Of a stretch of DNA of 64,000 nt, positions 8,220 to 17,276 are shown piece by piece; within the stretch, counting starts at the first letter, position 1, and every line of letters starts with the position of its first letter. The position numbers and the translations under genes were made by a program. The DNA is taken from contig NZ_JASKUT010000002.1 of NCBI RefSeq assembly GCF_030167925.1, positions 930,001 through 994,000 on the forward strand. Reading direction: 5' to 3'. The notes under the pieces are model-generated. The model was not told the DNA's origin and searched no databases. It saw only the letters and a program-made list of their open reading frames with translations. This DNA comes from Paenibacillus silviterrae (GTDB lineage Bacteria; Bacillota; Bacilli; Paenibacillales; NBRC-103111).

Positions 8220-8795
8220 ATGAGAAAACTTGTTCTATTTCTGCACGCGTCGCTTGACGGTTTTGTAGAAGGGCCGAACGGTGCAATGGACATTGGCTGG
8301 GTTTCCTACGATGCTGATTTGGAGAAACACGCGAAAGAAATTCTGAGTACTGCCGACACTGTCATTTGGGGACGTGAGACTTATCAGATGATGCATAGTT
8401 ACTGGCCATCTATACCTTCGAACCCATCAGCTTCGCAGCATGAACGAAATCATGCAGAGTGGATCGAAAACATAGCCAAAATCGTTTTTTCCACGACGTT
8501 AGAGAAAGTCGAATGGAACAATTCCAGACTTGTGAAAGAAAATGTCGAGGAAGAGATCAAGAATCTCAAACAGCAGCCAGGCAAGGATATGGTCATCCTC
8601 GGCAGTCCTAGGCTTGCACACTATCTTATGCAGCTTGATTTAATAGATGAGTATAAAATTACCGTTTCTCCCGTCCTGATCGGCAGCGGGTTGCCGTTAT
8701 TCCAAGGTCTCAAGGAGACGATCAAACTTAAACTTATCGAAAACAAGACATTTGATTCTGGGGCCATAGGCCTCGTTTACCAGACGGTTAAATGA
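8220..8795 (+). CDS. Dihydrofolate-reductase-like (RibD C-terminal domain) protein
   Basis: A 191-residue cytosolic protein of the RibD-C/DHFR-like family found as YyaP/YwjB in Bacillus. It begins MRKLVLFLHASLDGFVEGPNG and has the VIWGRETYQMM and DMVILGSPRLAHYL segments that contact NADPH in the fold. Physiological substrate is not known for these paralogues. ATG at 8220 has AAAGGAG about 9 bases upstream, and TATAAT at 8179-8184 is a probable -10 box. It appears to be a single-gene unit, with a stem-loop just downstream. Confidence 0.85.
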   Translation: MRKLVLFLHASLDGFVEGPNGAMDIGWVSYDADLEKHAKEILSTADTVIWGRETYQMMHSYWPSIPSNPSASQHERNHAEWIENIAKIVFSTTLEKVEWNNSRLVKENVEEEIKNLKQQPGKDMVILGSPRLAHYLMQLDLIDEYKITVSPVLIGSGLPLFQGLKETIKLKLIENKTFDSGAIGLVYQTVK

Positions 8796-8813
8796 CACCA
8801 TGACTCCTAAAGT

Positions 8814-9170
8814 CTAACGGGGTGACGGTAAGTAAAGGCTGCCACGAATATGGCGGCCTCGTTTGATTAGTAAGCCATTCGGATTAGAAAATATAGACCT
8901 GAAGAAGATCAATACTTTGCTCACATGGGCCGAGAACAGTATCCAGAATACGATCTGGATAGGAAATTCCGCTTTTCGTGTCTTGTAGTTGCCATTGTTT
9001 ACTACAGCCAAGATCTCTTCAGCCAATCTCCTTAAGAATAGGTGTACCACAATATTTTTTGTGGGCCAAATAGCGCGCAGCCATGGATCACTATCATGTA
9101 CATGTATTTCGATGGTTACATCTCTATCATTCAGTGCATCGAGGTTAGCTAAATCGAGCGTTTCATCCAC
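8814..9170 (-). other. Unrecognised ORF, possibly a gene remnant (covers most of the 8860-9444 gap)
   Basis: A 118-codon minus-strand frame starting GTG with no visible ribosome binding site. The first half (DETLDLANLDALNDRDVTI, then HVHDSDPWLRAIWPTKN) looks like real protein, while the second half is hydrophobic and of lower quality. The frame is open a few codons further upstream. I do not recognise it. It could be the decayed end of a gene. The rest of the gap up to 9444 holds only a weak hairpin at about 9319-9345 (GGCCACTCC / GGAATGGCC), possibly the terminator of the ABC operon on the minus strand. Confidence 0.25.
8836..8866 (+). terminator. Probable terminator after the reductase gene
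   Basis: AGGCTGCCA (8836-8844) pairs with TGGCGGCCT (8851-8859), one G-T wobble, followed by CGTTTGATT. The T run is weak. Confidence 0.5.
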
Positions 9171-9444
9171 AAAGACATCATGGCCGTTCTCTTTCTATCT
9201 ATCTCCAAGCAAAAAATCCATCCTATTTTTCCCAGTTGGAGAAAAAAGGATGCTAAAACTCATATTATTGTTTAATTTAACTTTAAAAATAGTTTAAAAT
9301 TCCGTAATAAAATATACCGTAAAGGCCACTCCAGAGGAATGGCCGATTTTATCCTAAATAGATATTCTATCAGTTCATGGGAAATTTAAAAGGCTCGGTC
9401 ATGTCGATCCACTTCCATGTACTGAATGATCGTTTTTCCTGGAT

Positions 9445-12147
9445 TCAACTGCTCGTGCGCGTCGCTTCCATCGGAGAGACAAGCAGCGCCTTGCGAGCAG
9501 GTAGAAAGGAGAGAGCCAGGGTAAATGCGAGAGCAGTGCTAAAGTATGCCAGAATCCGCAAGATAGGCAGCGAATAGGCGATACCTTCGATGCTGAACAA
9601 CGTGTTGAAGGTTACATAGCTTACGGAAGTTCCTACCAAGAACCCAGTGGCTAAACCAAGACTTCCAATAAAGAAACCCTCCAGCAGCAAACTAAGGAGC
9701 ACTGTTTCCGGTCTGATGCCGATGGTATACAGGATGCCGATAAAACGACTTCGCTGGTGAACCAGGCGGTACAAGACCACGATGAGACCGATCATACCAA
9801 TGCCGAGAGCAGCGATAGTAAAGATGCGCACCACGTTTCCAATGAATATCATGGTTTGGTAATAGCTATTCTCAGACTCGACAACATCCTTTACGGGAGA
9901 TATATTCTGTAGAGCAAGCAGCTGACTTATCTTCTCAATGGCATCCTTGTCCGCCTGTGACCCCAGCTTAATAAAGACGGTGCTGTGGATATCCCGTTCG
10001 CTTTTGGCTAACTGCATCAGCACATGTGTATTGAGCCAGATCCCATAGGATTGCGATTGATACCCGCTTTCGCCGGCTATAGCGATAATTGTTTTGGAGA
10101 CCGTGCGATCCCCGACAGTAATCGGAAATGATTCGCCAATGCGGTATGCCTTTCCACCGGTGTAATTCTGTAGGTTGTTCGCGAGAATAACCGCTTCGTC
10201 ACTGGTGGCCAGCCCGCGCCAGGCCTCTCGGTCGCTTGCATACCGGCTATCCCTTGCCAGTAAGGGGATGTCGTTCGATTCTGCAAAGCTCCCGTCGATG
10301 CCATTGACTTTGATTTCAAACGAGCTTTCCGGACCCTGAACTTGTTTCCAGAACAATTGCTGCACAGCGGATAGTTGAAAAGGCTTGATCTGTTCGTACA
10401 CTTTCGATGTCTTCATATGCCGGAGCACAGACTCCGTATACAGGGGCCTCCAGACTCGTGCGGCTAACTCGTGCCCGCCGGTGAGTTTTATTGGATTTGA
10501 ATCGTTCATGTATATCTGAATCGAATGACTATAAAGAATTGAAAAGCTGAGAAAGCAGGAGACCACGGCGAACATGAACAAGAGCAAGCCGGTTCGGAGG
10601 GGTGCCGTATTCATATTGCGCAGTGCAAGCCGCATCATAAGCGTGAGACCTGACTGATTGCGACATACAAGGAGGATGCCTTTTCCGAGAATCGGCAGCA
10701 ACTGCACAATGACCCACACTAGAACCGGGAGTGAGAGAAAGAGCATCGCGATAATGAGAGGCAGACGGTTGTCGGTAATCCAATCACTCCGGATATCCGG
10801 TACGGCGATCAAGGCTGAACACCCTAGCAGGTAAAGAGAGGATGTAATTAACACCCAGGTTTTCAAGATTCCATGCCTTTGTTCCGGTTGCTGCAAGAGC
10901 TGAACAGGACGCATGGCTTCGACAACAGACAGATTAGCTATTTTCCCGGCGATGAGTTTAACGCAAATGAATACAATAAGCATGCAAACGGACAATCCGG
11001 AGAAAGCAACACTGATATCTAAATGCAGATGGGCGTTTACACCCAAAAACAGAAGATCGTTGAAAGAAGCAGTTATTTGAACCAACAAAAAGTAGGCCAG
11101 CACCAAGCCCAGTAGTACACCGGGCGCGCCGGAGAAAATGCCGAGTAGCAGCCCTTCGATCATCATCAGCCTGCCCACGTCAGACTTGCTTAAGCCGACA
11201 GTGCGGAGTATGCCCCATTCATTCCTGCGTTCCTCGGCAATCAGCCGGAATATATTCGTAATCAGGACGATTCCGATCAGGATTGCATTTAAGCTTACGA
11301 TGCCAATAAAAATGGTGAGGAACAAGATGACGTCTTGGCGGTCCTTCACAAAATTGTCGCGTACAGGCACAGCTTCCCATTTCGCAGGAGGCGGTTCAGC
11401 GAGCAGGAGATTGGTGTATAACGTGCCTTGGACACCTTCTAAGGCGCGGGCGGTATCCAAATTTACTAGGGCAGTACCCTTGCCATGATATATACCGGGA
11501 TAGCCCGTTAATCCTTGCTCCGGAACTACGGCCGTAACCGTCAGCTTGATCTCACTATTAGAGTTGTCTATGACGTATACGGTGTCTCCCGCCTTTGCCC
11601 CCAAGCGTTCAGCAGCATGGAAAGATAAAAGTAGGTCATTCCGCTGCAGCCCGCTGCCAAGCACAGCGCTTAGGGTAGGCTCGAAACGAACGGCTTCCGC
11701 TTCATCTACGCCAATAGTATTTACGTAAGGGGAAAGCCTATCGATCGCACCCATGCTGCTCTTCGTCATATAGGTAGCAGGCAGGGACATGATAGGGAGG
11801 GAGACGTCTGTGGTATGTTGACGGATTTCTCGAATCGTCTCGAGATCGAAATAGGAATCATCGGTTACAGCTTGATTACGGGAAGGGATATCGTAGGCAA
11901 TGCTGCTGTACAACCTTATCAATTCGGATTTCGTCCCGTCGGTTAAGACCGAGTTTGTAATGAGTGTCATCGAGATGAAGGAGGTGCTGATTGCTAGCCC
12001 GATTACCGTCAGCAGCATAGAGCGTCTCTGCTTCTGCATGCTTCGCCAGGCCATTCGGCGCAAATGCGGATAACGCAAAAGAAGCCAAATGAGATATAAG
12101 GTCAAACCGGCTCCAATTGCAAGTATGACAGTTACAACCTTCGTCAT
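9445..12147 (-). CDS. FtsX-family ABC transporter permease (large, duplicated domain)
   Basis: A 900-residue membrane protein with the MacB/FtsX-like layout: TM1 near residue 45, an extracellular MacB-type periplasmic-like domain (about 70-270), a TM2-4 block (about 275-400), then a second TM pair, a second extracellular domain (about 580-760) and a final three-helix block. Such permeases with LolD-like ATPases move lipophilic compounds or antimicrobial peptides across, or release proteins and lipids from, the membrane. ATG at 12147 overlaps the ATPase stop by 4 bases, so subunits are coupled. It lies in one operon with a two-component system, the usual arrangement for envelope-stress or antibiotic-response ABC modules. 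Confidence 0.9.
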   Translation of the reverse strand: MTKVVTVILAIGAGLTLYLIWLLLRYPHLRRMAWRSMQKQRRSMLLTVIGLAISTSFISMTLITNSVLTDGTKSELIRLYSSIAYDIPSRNQAVTDDSYFDLETIREIRQHTTDVSLPIMSLPATYMTKSSMGAIDRLSPYVNTIGVDEAEAVRFEPTLSAVLGSGLQRNDLLLSFHAAERLGAKAGDTVYVIDNSNSEIKLTVTAVVPEQGLTGYPGIYHGKGTALVNLDTARALEGVQGTLYTNLLLAEPPPAKWEAVPVRDNFVKDRQDVILFLTIFIGIVSLNAILIGIVLITNIFRLIAEERRNEWGILRTVGLSKSDVGRLMMIEGLLLGIFSGAPGVLLGLVLAYFLLVQITASFNDLLFLGVNAHLHLDISVAFSGLSVCMLIVFICVKLIAGKIANLSVVEAMRPVQLLQQPEQRHGILKTWVLITSSLYLLGCSALIAVPDIRSDWITDNRLPLIIAMLFLSLPVLVWVIVQLLPILGKGILLVCRNQSGLTLMMRLALRNMNTAPLRTGLLLFMFAVVSCFLSFSILYSHSIQIYMNDSNPIKLTGGHELAARVWRPLYTESVLRHMKTSKVYEQIKPFQLSAVQQLFWKQVQGPESSFEIKVNGIDGSFAESNDIPLLARDSRYASDREAWRGLATSDEAVILANNLQNYTGGKAYRIGESFPITVGDRTVSKTIIAIAGESGYQSQSYGIWLNTHVLMQLAKSERDIHSTVFIKLGSQADKDAIEKISQLLALQNISPVKDVVESENSYYQTMIFIGNVVRIFTIAALGIGMIGLIVVLYRLVHQRSRFIGILYTIGIRPETVLLSLLLEGFFIGSLGLATGFLVGTSVSYVTFNTLFSIEGIAYSLPILRILAYFSTALAFTLALSFLPARKALLVSPMEATRTSS

Positions 12148-12863
12148 AAATTCCTCCCGCGGTTCGCCCGATTCTGAATAATATGACCGCTGTCCATGTA
12201 GATGGTCCTATGGGCGTAACGGGCCACGTCTGGATTATGCGTGACAATAATGAACGTGATCCCTTCCGTTCGATTCAAATGTGCAATCAGATCCATGACC
12301 ATGAAAGTTGTTTTCGAATCGAGGGCCCCAGTCGGTTCATCCGCCCAGACGATCAACGGTTGGTTGACGATGGCTCGGGCAATGGCTACCCGCTGTTGTT
12401 GCCCGCCTGACATCTCAGCCGGACTGTGGCTGGACCGGTCGCGAAGTCCTACCCTGGATAATGCTTCAAGCGATTTTTCACGGGCTAGCTTGGGCTTCAT
12501 TCCCATGCTTAATAAAGGTAGCTCGACATTCTCTGCAGCCGTCAGTACAGGGATTAGATTGTACGCTTGAAATATAAAACCCATATGCCTCGCCCTATAA
12601 GTGTCACGGTTTCTGCTGTTCATAGCGTTCTGATCGACACCGTCGATCAAAATGCTGCCCTGATTCATAGTATCCAATCCCGATACGCAATTGAGCAGGG
12701 TCGTTTTTCCGCAGCCAGAAGGTCCCATAATGGCGATCGTTTCTCCTTTTGAAACTTCAAAGGAGATTCCTTTCAATGCTTCCACCTTATAGTCGCTGTA
12801 AGGGTAGGTTTTCCATAACTCCTTAACCTGCAGAAGGGGCTGCGAGTCGTTCATCCCATTCAC
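12144..12863 (-). CDS. ABC transporter ATP-binding protein (LolD/MacB type)
   Basis: A 239-residue ATPase. Walker A is GPSGCGKTTLL (about 45-55), the signature is MSGGQQQRVAIARA, and Walker B is LIVWADEPTGALDSKT, the last with the GALDSKT extension typical of the LolD/MacB/Bce group. It energises the large FtsX-type permease encoded immediately downstream with a 4-base overlap. A 102-base gap separates it from the kinase gene upstream, enough for a separate promoter responding to the adjacent two-component system. Confidence 0.95.
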   Translation of the reverse strand: MNGMNDSQPLLQVKELWKTYPYSDYKVEALKGISFEVSKGETIAIMGPSGCGKTTLLNCVSGLDTMNQGSILIDGVDQNAMNSRNRDTYRARHMGFIFQAYNLIPVLTAAENVELPLLSMGMKPKLAREKSLEALSRVGLRDRSSHSPAEMSGGQQQRVAIARAIVNQPLIVWADEPTGALDSKTTFMVMDLIAHLNRTEGITFIIVTHNPDVARYAHRTIYMDSGHIIQNRANRGRNL

Positions 12864-12965
12864 TCCAATCTAAGGCCATGCAGCTTTTCGGTTTAGTGTA
12901 TCCCAGAAATATCAATTTTTTAGTGAAAACATGTTGAGAAAATACGTAGTTCTTACGATTTGGGA

Positions 12966-13979
12966 TTATGGATTGGGAGGGAATACAGGCAGTGTGACGG
13001 TGAAGGACGTCCCTACACCCGGCTCACTTTCGACATGTATCGTCCCGCCATGCACTTCGATAAATTCTTTGGCGATCGCAAGTCCAATACCGGTTCCGCC
13101 TGACATCCGGTTTCGCGAGTTCTCAACGCGATAGAAGCGCTTGAAGATGTAAGGCAAGCTTTCGGGCGGGATGCCTGGCCCATTGTCCGATACAGTCACA
13201 ATGACTTGTCCATGCTGGTAACTATAATGAACATCAATCCGTCCGCCTTCCGGTGTATAGCGGACAGCATTCCCGATCAGGTTGATGAATACTTGTTTGA
13301 TCCGCGATGCATCCATATATAGTTCACCGTCACCTCCTCCATCAAGGTGCAGTGTGATCGATTTCGCCTCCGCTGCAATCTCCAGGATCGATACAATTTC
13401 TTCGAGCGTAGATCTAAAAAGGGACCAAGTTCGGTCAAGTGCCAGCTTGCCTGCCTCAGCCAGGTTCAAATCCTGCATGTCTTGGATAAGCCGGGACATC
13501 CGTTTCGTTTCATCAAGCAGGGGAATGAGGTGCGCCCGATCAAATTCCTCAGCTCCTTCCAAGATCGTCTCCAGATGCCCACGTAATATAGCGAGGGGAG
13601 TGCGCAACTCATGAGCAATATCTGCTACGAGTTGATTACGGATGCTTTCACCTTCGGTCAGCTGCTCTTTGAGCAGGTTGACGGTATAGGTTAACATAGC
13701 GATTTCATCCTGCGAACGTTCCAGCCCGCTCGGCAACCCGGGATGTTGCCGGACTGCGTTCTTTGTTTGTCCTGCCAGAATCTCGAGTCTTAAGCATAAG
13801 GTAATGGCGAGCAAATAGGATACCCCCGCGATCGCACTTACACCAAGCAGTAGGACTGTAATCGTTGTCTCTATGCCGTCGTTTCCTACTGTAAGCCGGG
13901 TCATCCTTTGATTCGATAATAGGAAAATAACTATGCCAAACGCCCAGAAGGTAAAGAAAAGCTTCAAGCGCATTTTCAT
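12966..13979 (-). CDS. Sensor histidine kinase (HisKA/HATPase)
   Basis: A 337-residue membrane kinase. Two N-terminal helices (about 5-20 and 40-62) flank only a short extracytoplasmic loop, so it is an intramembrane-sensing type. A linker or HAMP-like stretch leads to the phosphoacceptor box ADIAHELRTPLAIL (about 140-155), then N box NLIGNAVRYTP, G1 DNGPGIPPE and G2 GGTGIGLAIAKEF. Its start overlaps the response-regulator stop by 4 bases. With so small a sensor loop it may sense the transporter itself, as in BceAB-type modules; that is inference. Confidence 0.94.
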   Translation of the reverse strand: MKMRLKLFFTFWAFGIVIFLLSNQRMTRLTVGNDGIETTITVLLLGVSAIAGVSYLLAITLCLRLEILAGQTKNAVRQHPGLPSGLERSQDEIAMLTYTVNLLKEQLTEGESIRNQLVADIAHELRTPLAILRGHLETILEGAEEFDRAHLIPLLDETKRMSRLIQDMQDLNLAEAGKLALDRTWSLFRSTLEEIVSILEIAAEAKSITLHLDGGGDGELYMDASRIKQVFINLIGNAVRYTPEGGRIDVHYSYQHGQVIVTVSDNGPGIPPESLPYIFKRFYRVENSRNRMSGGTGIGLAIAKEFIEVHGGTIHVESEPGVGTSFTVTLPVFPPNP

Positions 13980-14707
13980 GTGGGGTTACCGAACTTATAG
14001 CCAATCCCATGTACGGTTACGATTAACTTCGGATTGGAGAAATCGTTCTCAATTTTCTTGCGCAGATTGCGAATGTGCGTGTCGATGGAGCGTTCGTAGC
14101 CGGCATATTCATCGCCTAATGCCATTTCCAGCAAGTCCATCCGACTGTATACCCGGCCCGGGTGCTTTGCCAGGGTACAAAGCAGCTTGAATTCCGTAGG
14201 AGTCAAAGAAATCGCCTGATGGTCGATATACGCAGCATGTTTCGGAATATCGATAGACAGCGAGCCTCTCTTCAGCATCCTCGGCTCCTCCTCGGCATCC
14301 TTCGACGGCAGCGCCTGCGGCTGCCTTCTGCGGAGCACGACTCTGATCCGGACTTCCAGCTCTCTTAAAGAGAATGGCTTCGTAATGTAATCGTCCGCCC
14401 CGAATTCCAGCCCCAGCACCTTGTCGATCTCGTCTGTTTTTGCGGTAAGGAAAAAGACGGGAACATCGGAACATTTGCGCAGATGCTTGCACACATCCAA
14501 ACCGTTCATCCCTGGCATCATCCAATCTAGCAGCACCAGGTCGAATCCTGGCGAGAAGGGTTCCTCGAACATCCGAAGCACCTCAGAACCGCTGTGGGCT
14601 ACCGTAACGGAATAGCCTTCATTCCTTAAGTAAGTTGCAATGAAGGCTGTCATTTGCTCCTCGTCATCCACGACCAATATGCGGATCGGACCTCCCAACT
14701 GCTGCAT
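13976..14707 (-). CDS. OmpR/PhoB-family response regulator
   Basis: A 243-residue regulator with an N-terminal receiver (acidic pair DDEEQ near residue 15, phosphoacceptor in VLLDWMMPG at about 61, and the conserved lysine in ITKPFSLREL) and a C-terminal winged helix (LTPTEFKLLCTLAKHPGRVYSR to the DTHIRNLRKKI recognition region). It is first in the four-gene unit of regulator, kinase, ATPase and permease. ATG at 14707 lies ~200 bases from the divergent secreted SOD gene, so the gap must carry both promoters. Confidence 0.95.
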   Translation of the reverse strand: MQQLGGPIRILVVDDEEQMTAFIATYLRNEGYSVTVAHSGSEVLRMFEEPFSPGFDLVLLDWMMPGMNGLDVCKHLRKCSDVPVFFLTAKTDEIDKVLGLEFGADDYITKPFSLRELEVRIRVVLRRRQPQALPSKDAEEEPRMLKRGSLSIDIPKHAAYIDHQAISLTPTEFKLLCTLAKHPGRVYSRMDLLEMALGDEYAGYERSIDTHIRNLRKKIENDFSNPKLIVTVHGIGYKFGNPT

Positions 14708-14910
14708 GGTATACCTTCTTTCTCAATGATTCTTACTTTGTATTCCCATTATATCCGCAAAAGTTGAGGTTGGGGAGTAGTTTTCTATTGATGAACTCGC
14801 TGCACACAGGATCTTCGTATTTTGTTGATATTCTCTTGATATAAAATTCAGATCCGTCCTGTAACATGTATTCCTGTCGAACAATTTTAATGGGTGGAGG
14901 AAGCCAGCAT

Positions 14911-15654
14911 ATGGAAATGAAACGATTAAGTTTAAAGCATTGGGCTGGAGTATTTTTGTTCGGTTCCTTATGTTTTTCAAGCGTTTCATTGGCGCAGTCG
15001 GAAAACATCTCTGTAGGATTCGATAAACTGCGATTTGTCGTCGCGGGAGAAGACCACACCACGCAGGACGGTATGTACAACAATAATGGTCAGAAGGTAC
15101 CGGAATCTATCGTGTACGAAGGAACGACCTACGTGCCTGTTCGCAAAGTAGTTGAGATGCTGAATATGCCTGTGCAATGGGATGGTACAACGAAAACGGT
15201 ATGGATTGGGGCTGTAACGGTTGACATGAGGGACGCAGAGGGAAGCGTGATCGGCCATGCTGCACTATCGCAGGGCGAGAATGGAGTGAACATTGAAGTC
15301 AAAGCATCCGGGCTGGCCCCAGGTAAGCATGGGTTTCATCTGCATCAGAATCCCATCGCAGGCAATGATTTTGCAACGGCGGGAGGGCATTTCAATCCAT
15401 TAAGCAAAAAGCACGGACTTCACAGCCCGGATGGTCATCATTTGGGGGATCTGCAAAATTTGGAGGTCGCCGCGAATGGTACGGTGAATGCTCATTATCT
15501 TCTTGAAGGCGTTACGTTGGAGAAAGGGAAAGACAACTCGGTGTGGGGGAAATCCTTGATCATCCATGCGAAGGAGGATGATGGGGTCACGGATCCATCC
15601 GGAAACTCGGGGGATCGGATTGCCGGCGCAAGTATTGGGGAAGTCGCGAAATGA
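14911..15654 (+). CDS. Secreted Cu/Zn superoxide dismutase-like protein with N-terminal stalk domain
   Basis: A 247-residue exported protein. ATG at 14911 (MEMKRLSL) follows GGTGGAGG with about 10 bases; the longer frame has no signal peptide. Residues ~1-28 are the signal peptide. Residues ~30-105 are a copper-amine-oxidase-N (stalk) domain, with VYEGTTYVPVRKVVEML. Residues ~108-247 are a SodC domain. All metal ligands appear present: GFHLH, AGGHFNP, the KHGLH/GHHLGD region and LIIHAK, plus the active-site arginine in GDRIAG. The two cysteines of the usual SOD disulfide are missing. It would dismutate superoxide at the cell surface. It is first of three adjacent stalk-domain genes. Confidence 0.88.
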   Translation: MEMKRLSLKHWAGVFLFGSLCFSSVSLAQSENISVGFDKLRFVVAGEDHTTQDGMYNNNGQKVPESIVYEGTTYVPVRKVVEMLNMPVQWDGTTKTVWIGAVTVDMRDAEGSVIGHAALSQGENGVNIEVKASGLAPGKHGFHLHQNPIAGNDFATAGGHFNPLSKKHGLHSPDGHHLGDLQNLEVAANGTVNAHYLLEGVTLEKGKDNSVWGKSLIIHAKEDDGVTDPSGNSGDRIAGASIGEVAK

Positions 15655-15680
15655 ACAGCGGAAGAAAGAGAGGAATAAAC

Positions 15681-17234
15681 ATGAAAACGAATAGGTTACG
15701 TTTATGGTTGGCCGTGTTTTTGATCACGGTTTGTGTTCTACCTGCTGGTGCAGCTTCAGCATCAAGCGAGATTCAAAAGTCTGTAGCCGTGAAAGTCAAC
15801 GGCAGTAAGTTGGATGTGGAGGCTCATTTAATTGATGGAAGAACAATGGTGCCCCTTCGAGCTATTTTTGAGCAACTGAGCGCTACGTTAGAATGGGAGC
15901 CCGTCACGCGTTCCATAACCGCAACAAAAGGTTCAACCGTCGTTCATTTACAAATCGATAATGTTGAAGCTAAGATTAATGATCGTGCGTCGACCTTGGA
16001 TGTGCCTCCTTTATTAGTCCATGGGAGCACTTATGTGCCATTAAGATTTGTATCGGAGGCTCTTGGTGCTGACGTTGACTTCGATTCAACAACCAATACG
16101 GCTATCGTTTCAACAGATAGCAGTTGCAACCTTCCCGGAGGACAGGTACACAGCGGCACAATTAAGTCTGGCGGGGAAACATGGGGAGTGTGCGGAAGTC
16201 CCCACTTTGTAAAGGATGATATCTACGTTGAAGGTAAGGATAGCCCTAATCTTGTTATTGAAGCGGGTGCGGTCGTGCGATTTGAAAAAGGAACGAGTAT
16301 CTTTGTTGGTCTTAACGCTCCTGGAGGACTGGTTATAGAAGGAACGGAGAAAAATCCAGCCATCTTAACAGCAGATACGGCGGGGGCACAACCTGGCTTT
16401 TGGAAAGGCATTCACTTCTATGAACAGACGGTAAAAGGCCGCGCTTCCATCGACTTTGCCCAGATCGAGTACGCTGGTGGAGAGAATGGTGCCGTTACCG
16501 TTACGGCAGGAACCTCGCCCGTTGAGTTAACCGTGCGTGATACGCAATTCAAGCAGAATGCCTACGCAGGCATTCAGTTAACAGAAAATACCCGTTTATC
16601 TTCACAGAGTAAAAATCTTACGATAACAGGCACCAAAACATCCCCTAACGGTGGCGGAGCACCCATCATAACGGCTGCATATGGAACGCATCAATTGCCT
16701 GATGGTAATTACAAGGGAAATGACCTCGATGTTGTATTGATTGCAGCTTCCATGTCGTCGACAACGATTAACACCAATACGACTTGGAATAAACTTAGTA
16801 TTCCGTATCAAGCCAAAATTACCGTCTATGTGGATGGTCCATCCAGTCCTGTCTTAACGATTGCACCTGGAACGGTAACCATTTGGGAAAAACTCAGCGG
16901 CTTAACGGTGGGCAGCTACGATAAAGGTGGATTAATCGCTAAAGGCACCAAGGATCAACCGATTACCTTTACCTCCCAGCTAGAACGTCCTGGAAGCTGG
17001 GATGGCATTGGAGCAGGACCCTATGTCGGCAAGGATTTCAAGCTTGATTATGTCGTCATTAAGGATGCGGTAAACGGGATCACGTTACCGGAAGATTTAG
17101 GGCCCTTCCTGACGAATTCTACAATTGAAAATAGTAAAGAATACGGCATCTACATCAAGAGCTCCAATGTGGCGACCGATTATCTAGCAGGGAATACGTT
17201 CCGCAACAACGCGCAAGACATCTACAAACAATAA
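15681..17234 (+). CDS. Secreted stalk-domain protein with right-handed beta-helix
   Basis: A 517-residue exported protein. ATG at 15681 has AGAGAGGA 5-6 bases upstream and begins a signal peptide (cleavage near AASASS); the longer frame starting in the SOD stop is less likely. Residues ~35-145 form a complete copper-amine-oxidase-N domain with its two half repeats (DGRTMVPLRAIFEQL and GSTYVPLRFVSEALG). From about residue 165 the chain has low-complexity short strands with recurring V-I-E-G-T turns, typical of a parallel beta-helix. No catalytic motif is recognised. Probably a cell-surface binding or structural protein. Confidence 0.82.
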   Translation: MKTNRLRLWLAVFLITVCVLPAGAASASSEIQKSVAVKVNGSKLDVEAHLIDGRTMVPLRAIFEQLSATLEWEPVTRSITATKGSTVVHLQIDNVEAKINDRASTLDVPPLLVHGSTYVPLRFVSEALGADVDFDSTTNTAIVSTDSSCNLPGGQVHSGTIKSGGETWGVCGSPHFVKDDIYVEGKDSPNLVIEAGAVVRFEKGTSIFVGLNAPGGLVIEGTEKNPAILTADTAGAQPGFWKGIHFYEQTVKGRASIDFAQIEYAGGENGAVTVTAGTSPVELTVRDTQFKQNAYAGIQLTENTRLSSQSKNLTITGTKTSPNGGGAPIITAAYGTHQLPDGNYKGNDLDVVLIAASMSSTTINTNTTWNKLSIPYQAKITVYVDGPSSPVLTIAPGTVTIWEKLSGLTVGSYDKGGLIAKGTKDQPITFTSQLERPGSWDGIGAGPYVGKDFKLDYVVIKDAVNGITLPEDLGPFLTNSTIENSKEYGIYIKSSNVATDYLAGNTFRNNAQDIYKQ

Positions 17235-17276
17235 GCCTGCAAGATGAACGATGACTAGCTGGAGAAAAGGAGGCAA

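Noticed and set aside
8989..9297. 102-codon plus-strand frame
   Set aside because: Ser/Phe/Leu-rich, no ribosome site, overlaps a slightly better minus-strand frame; not supported as a gene.
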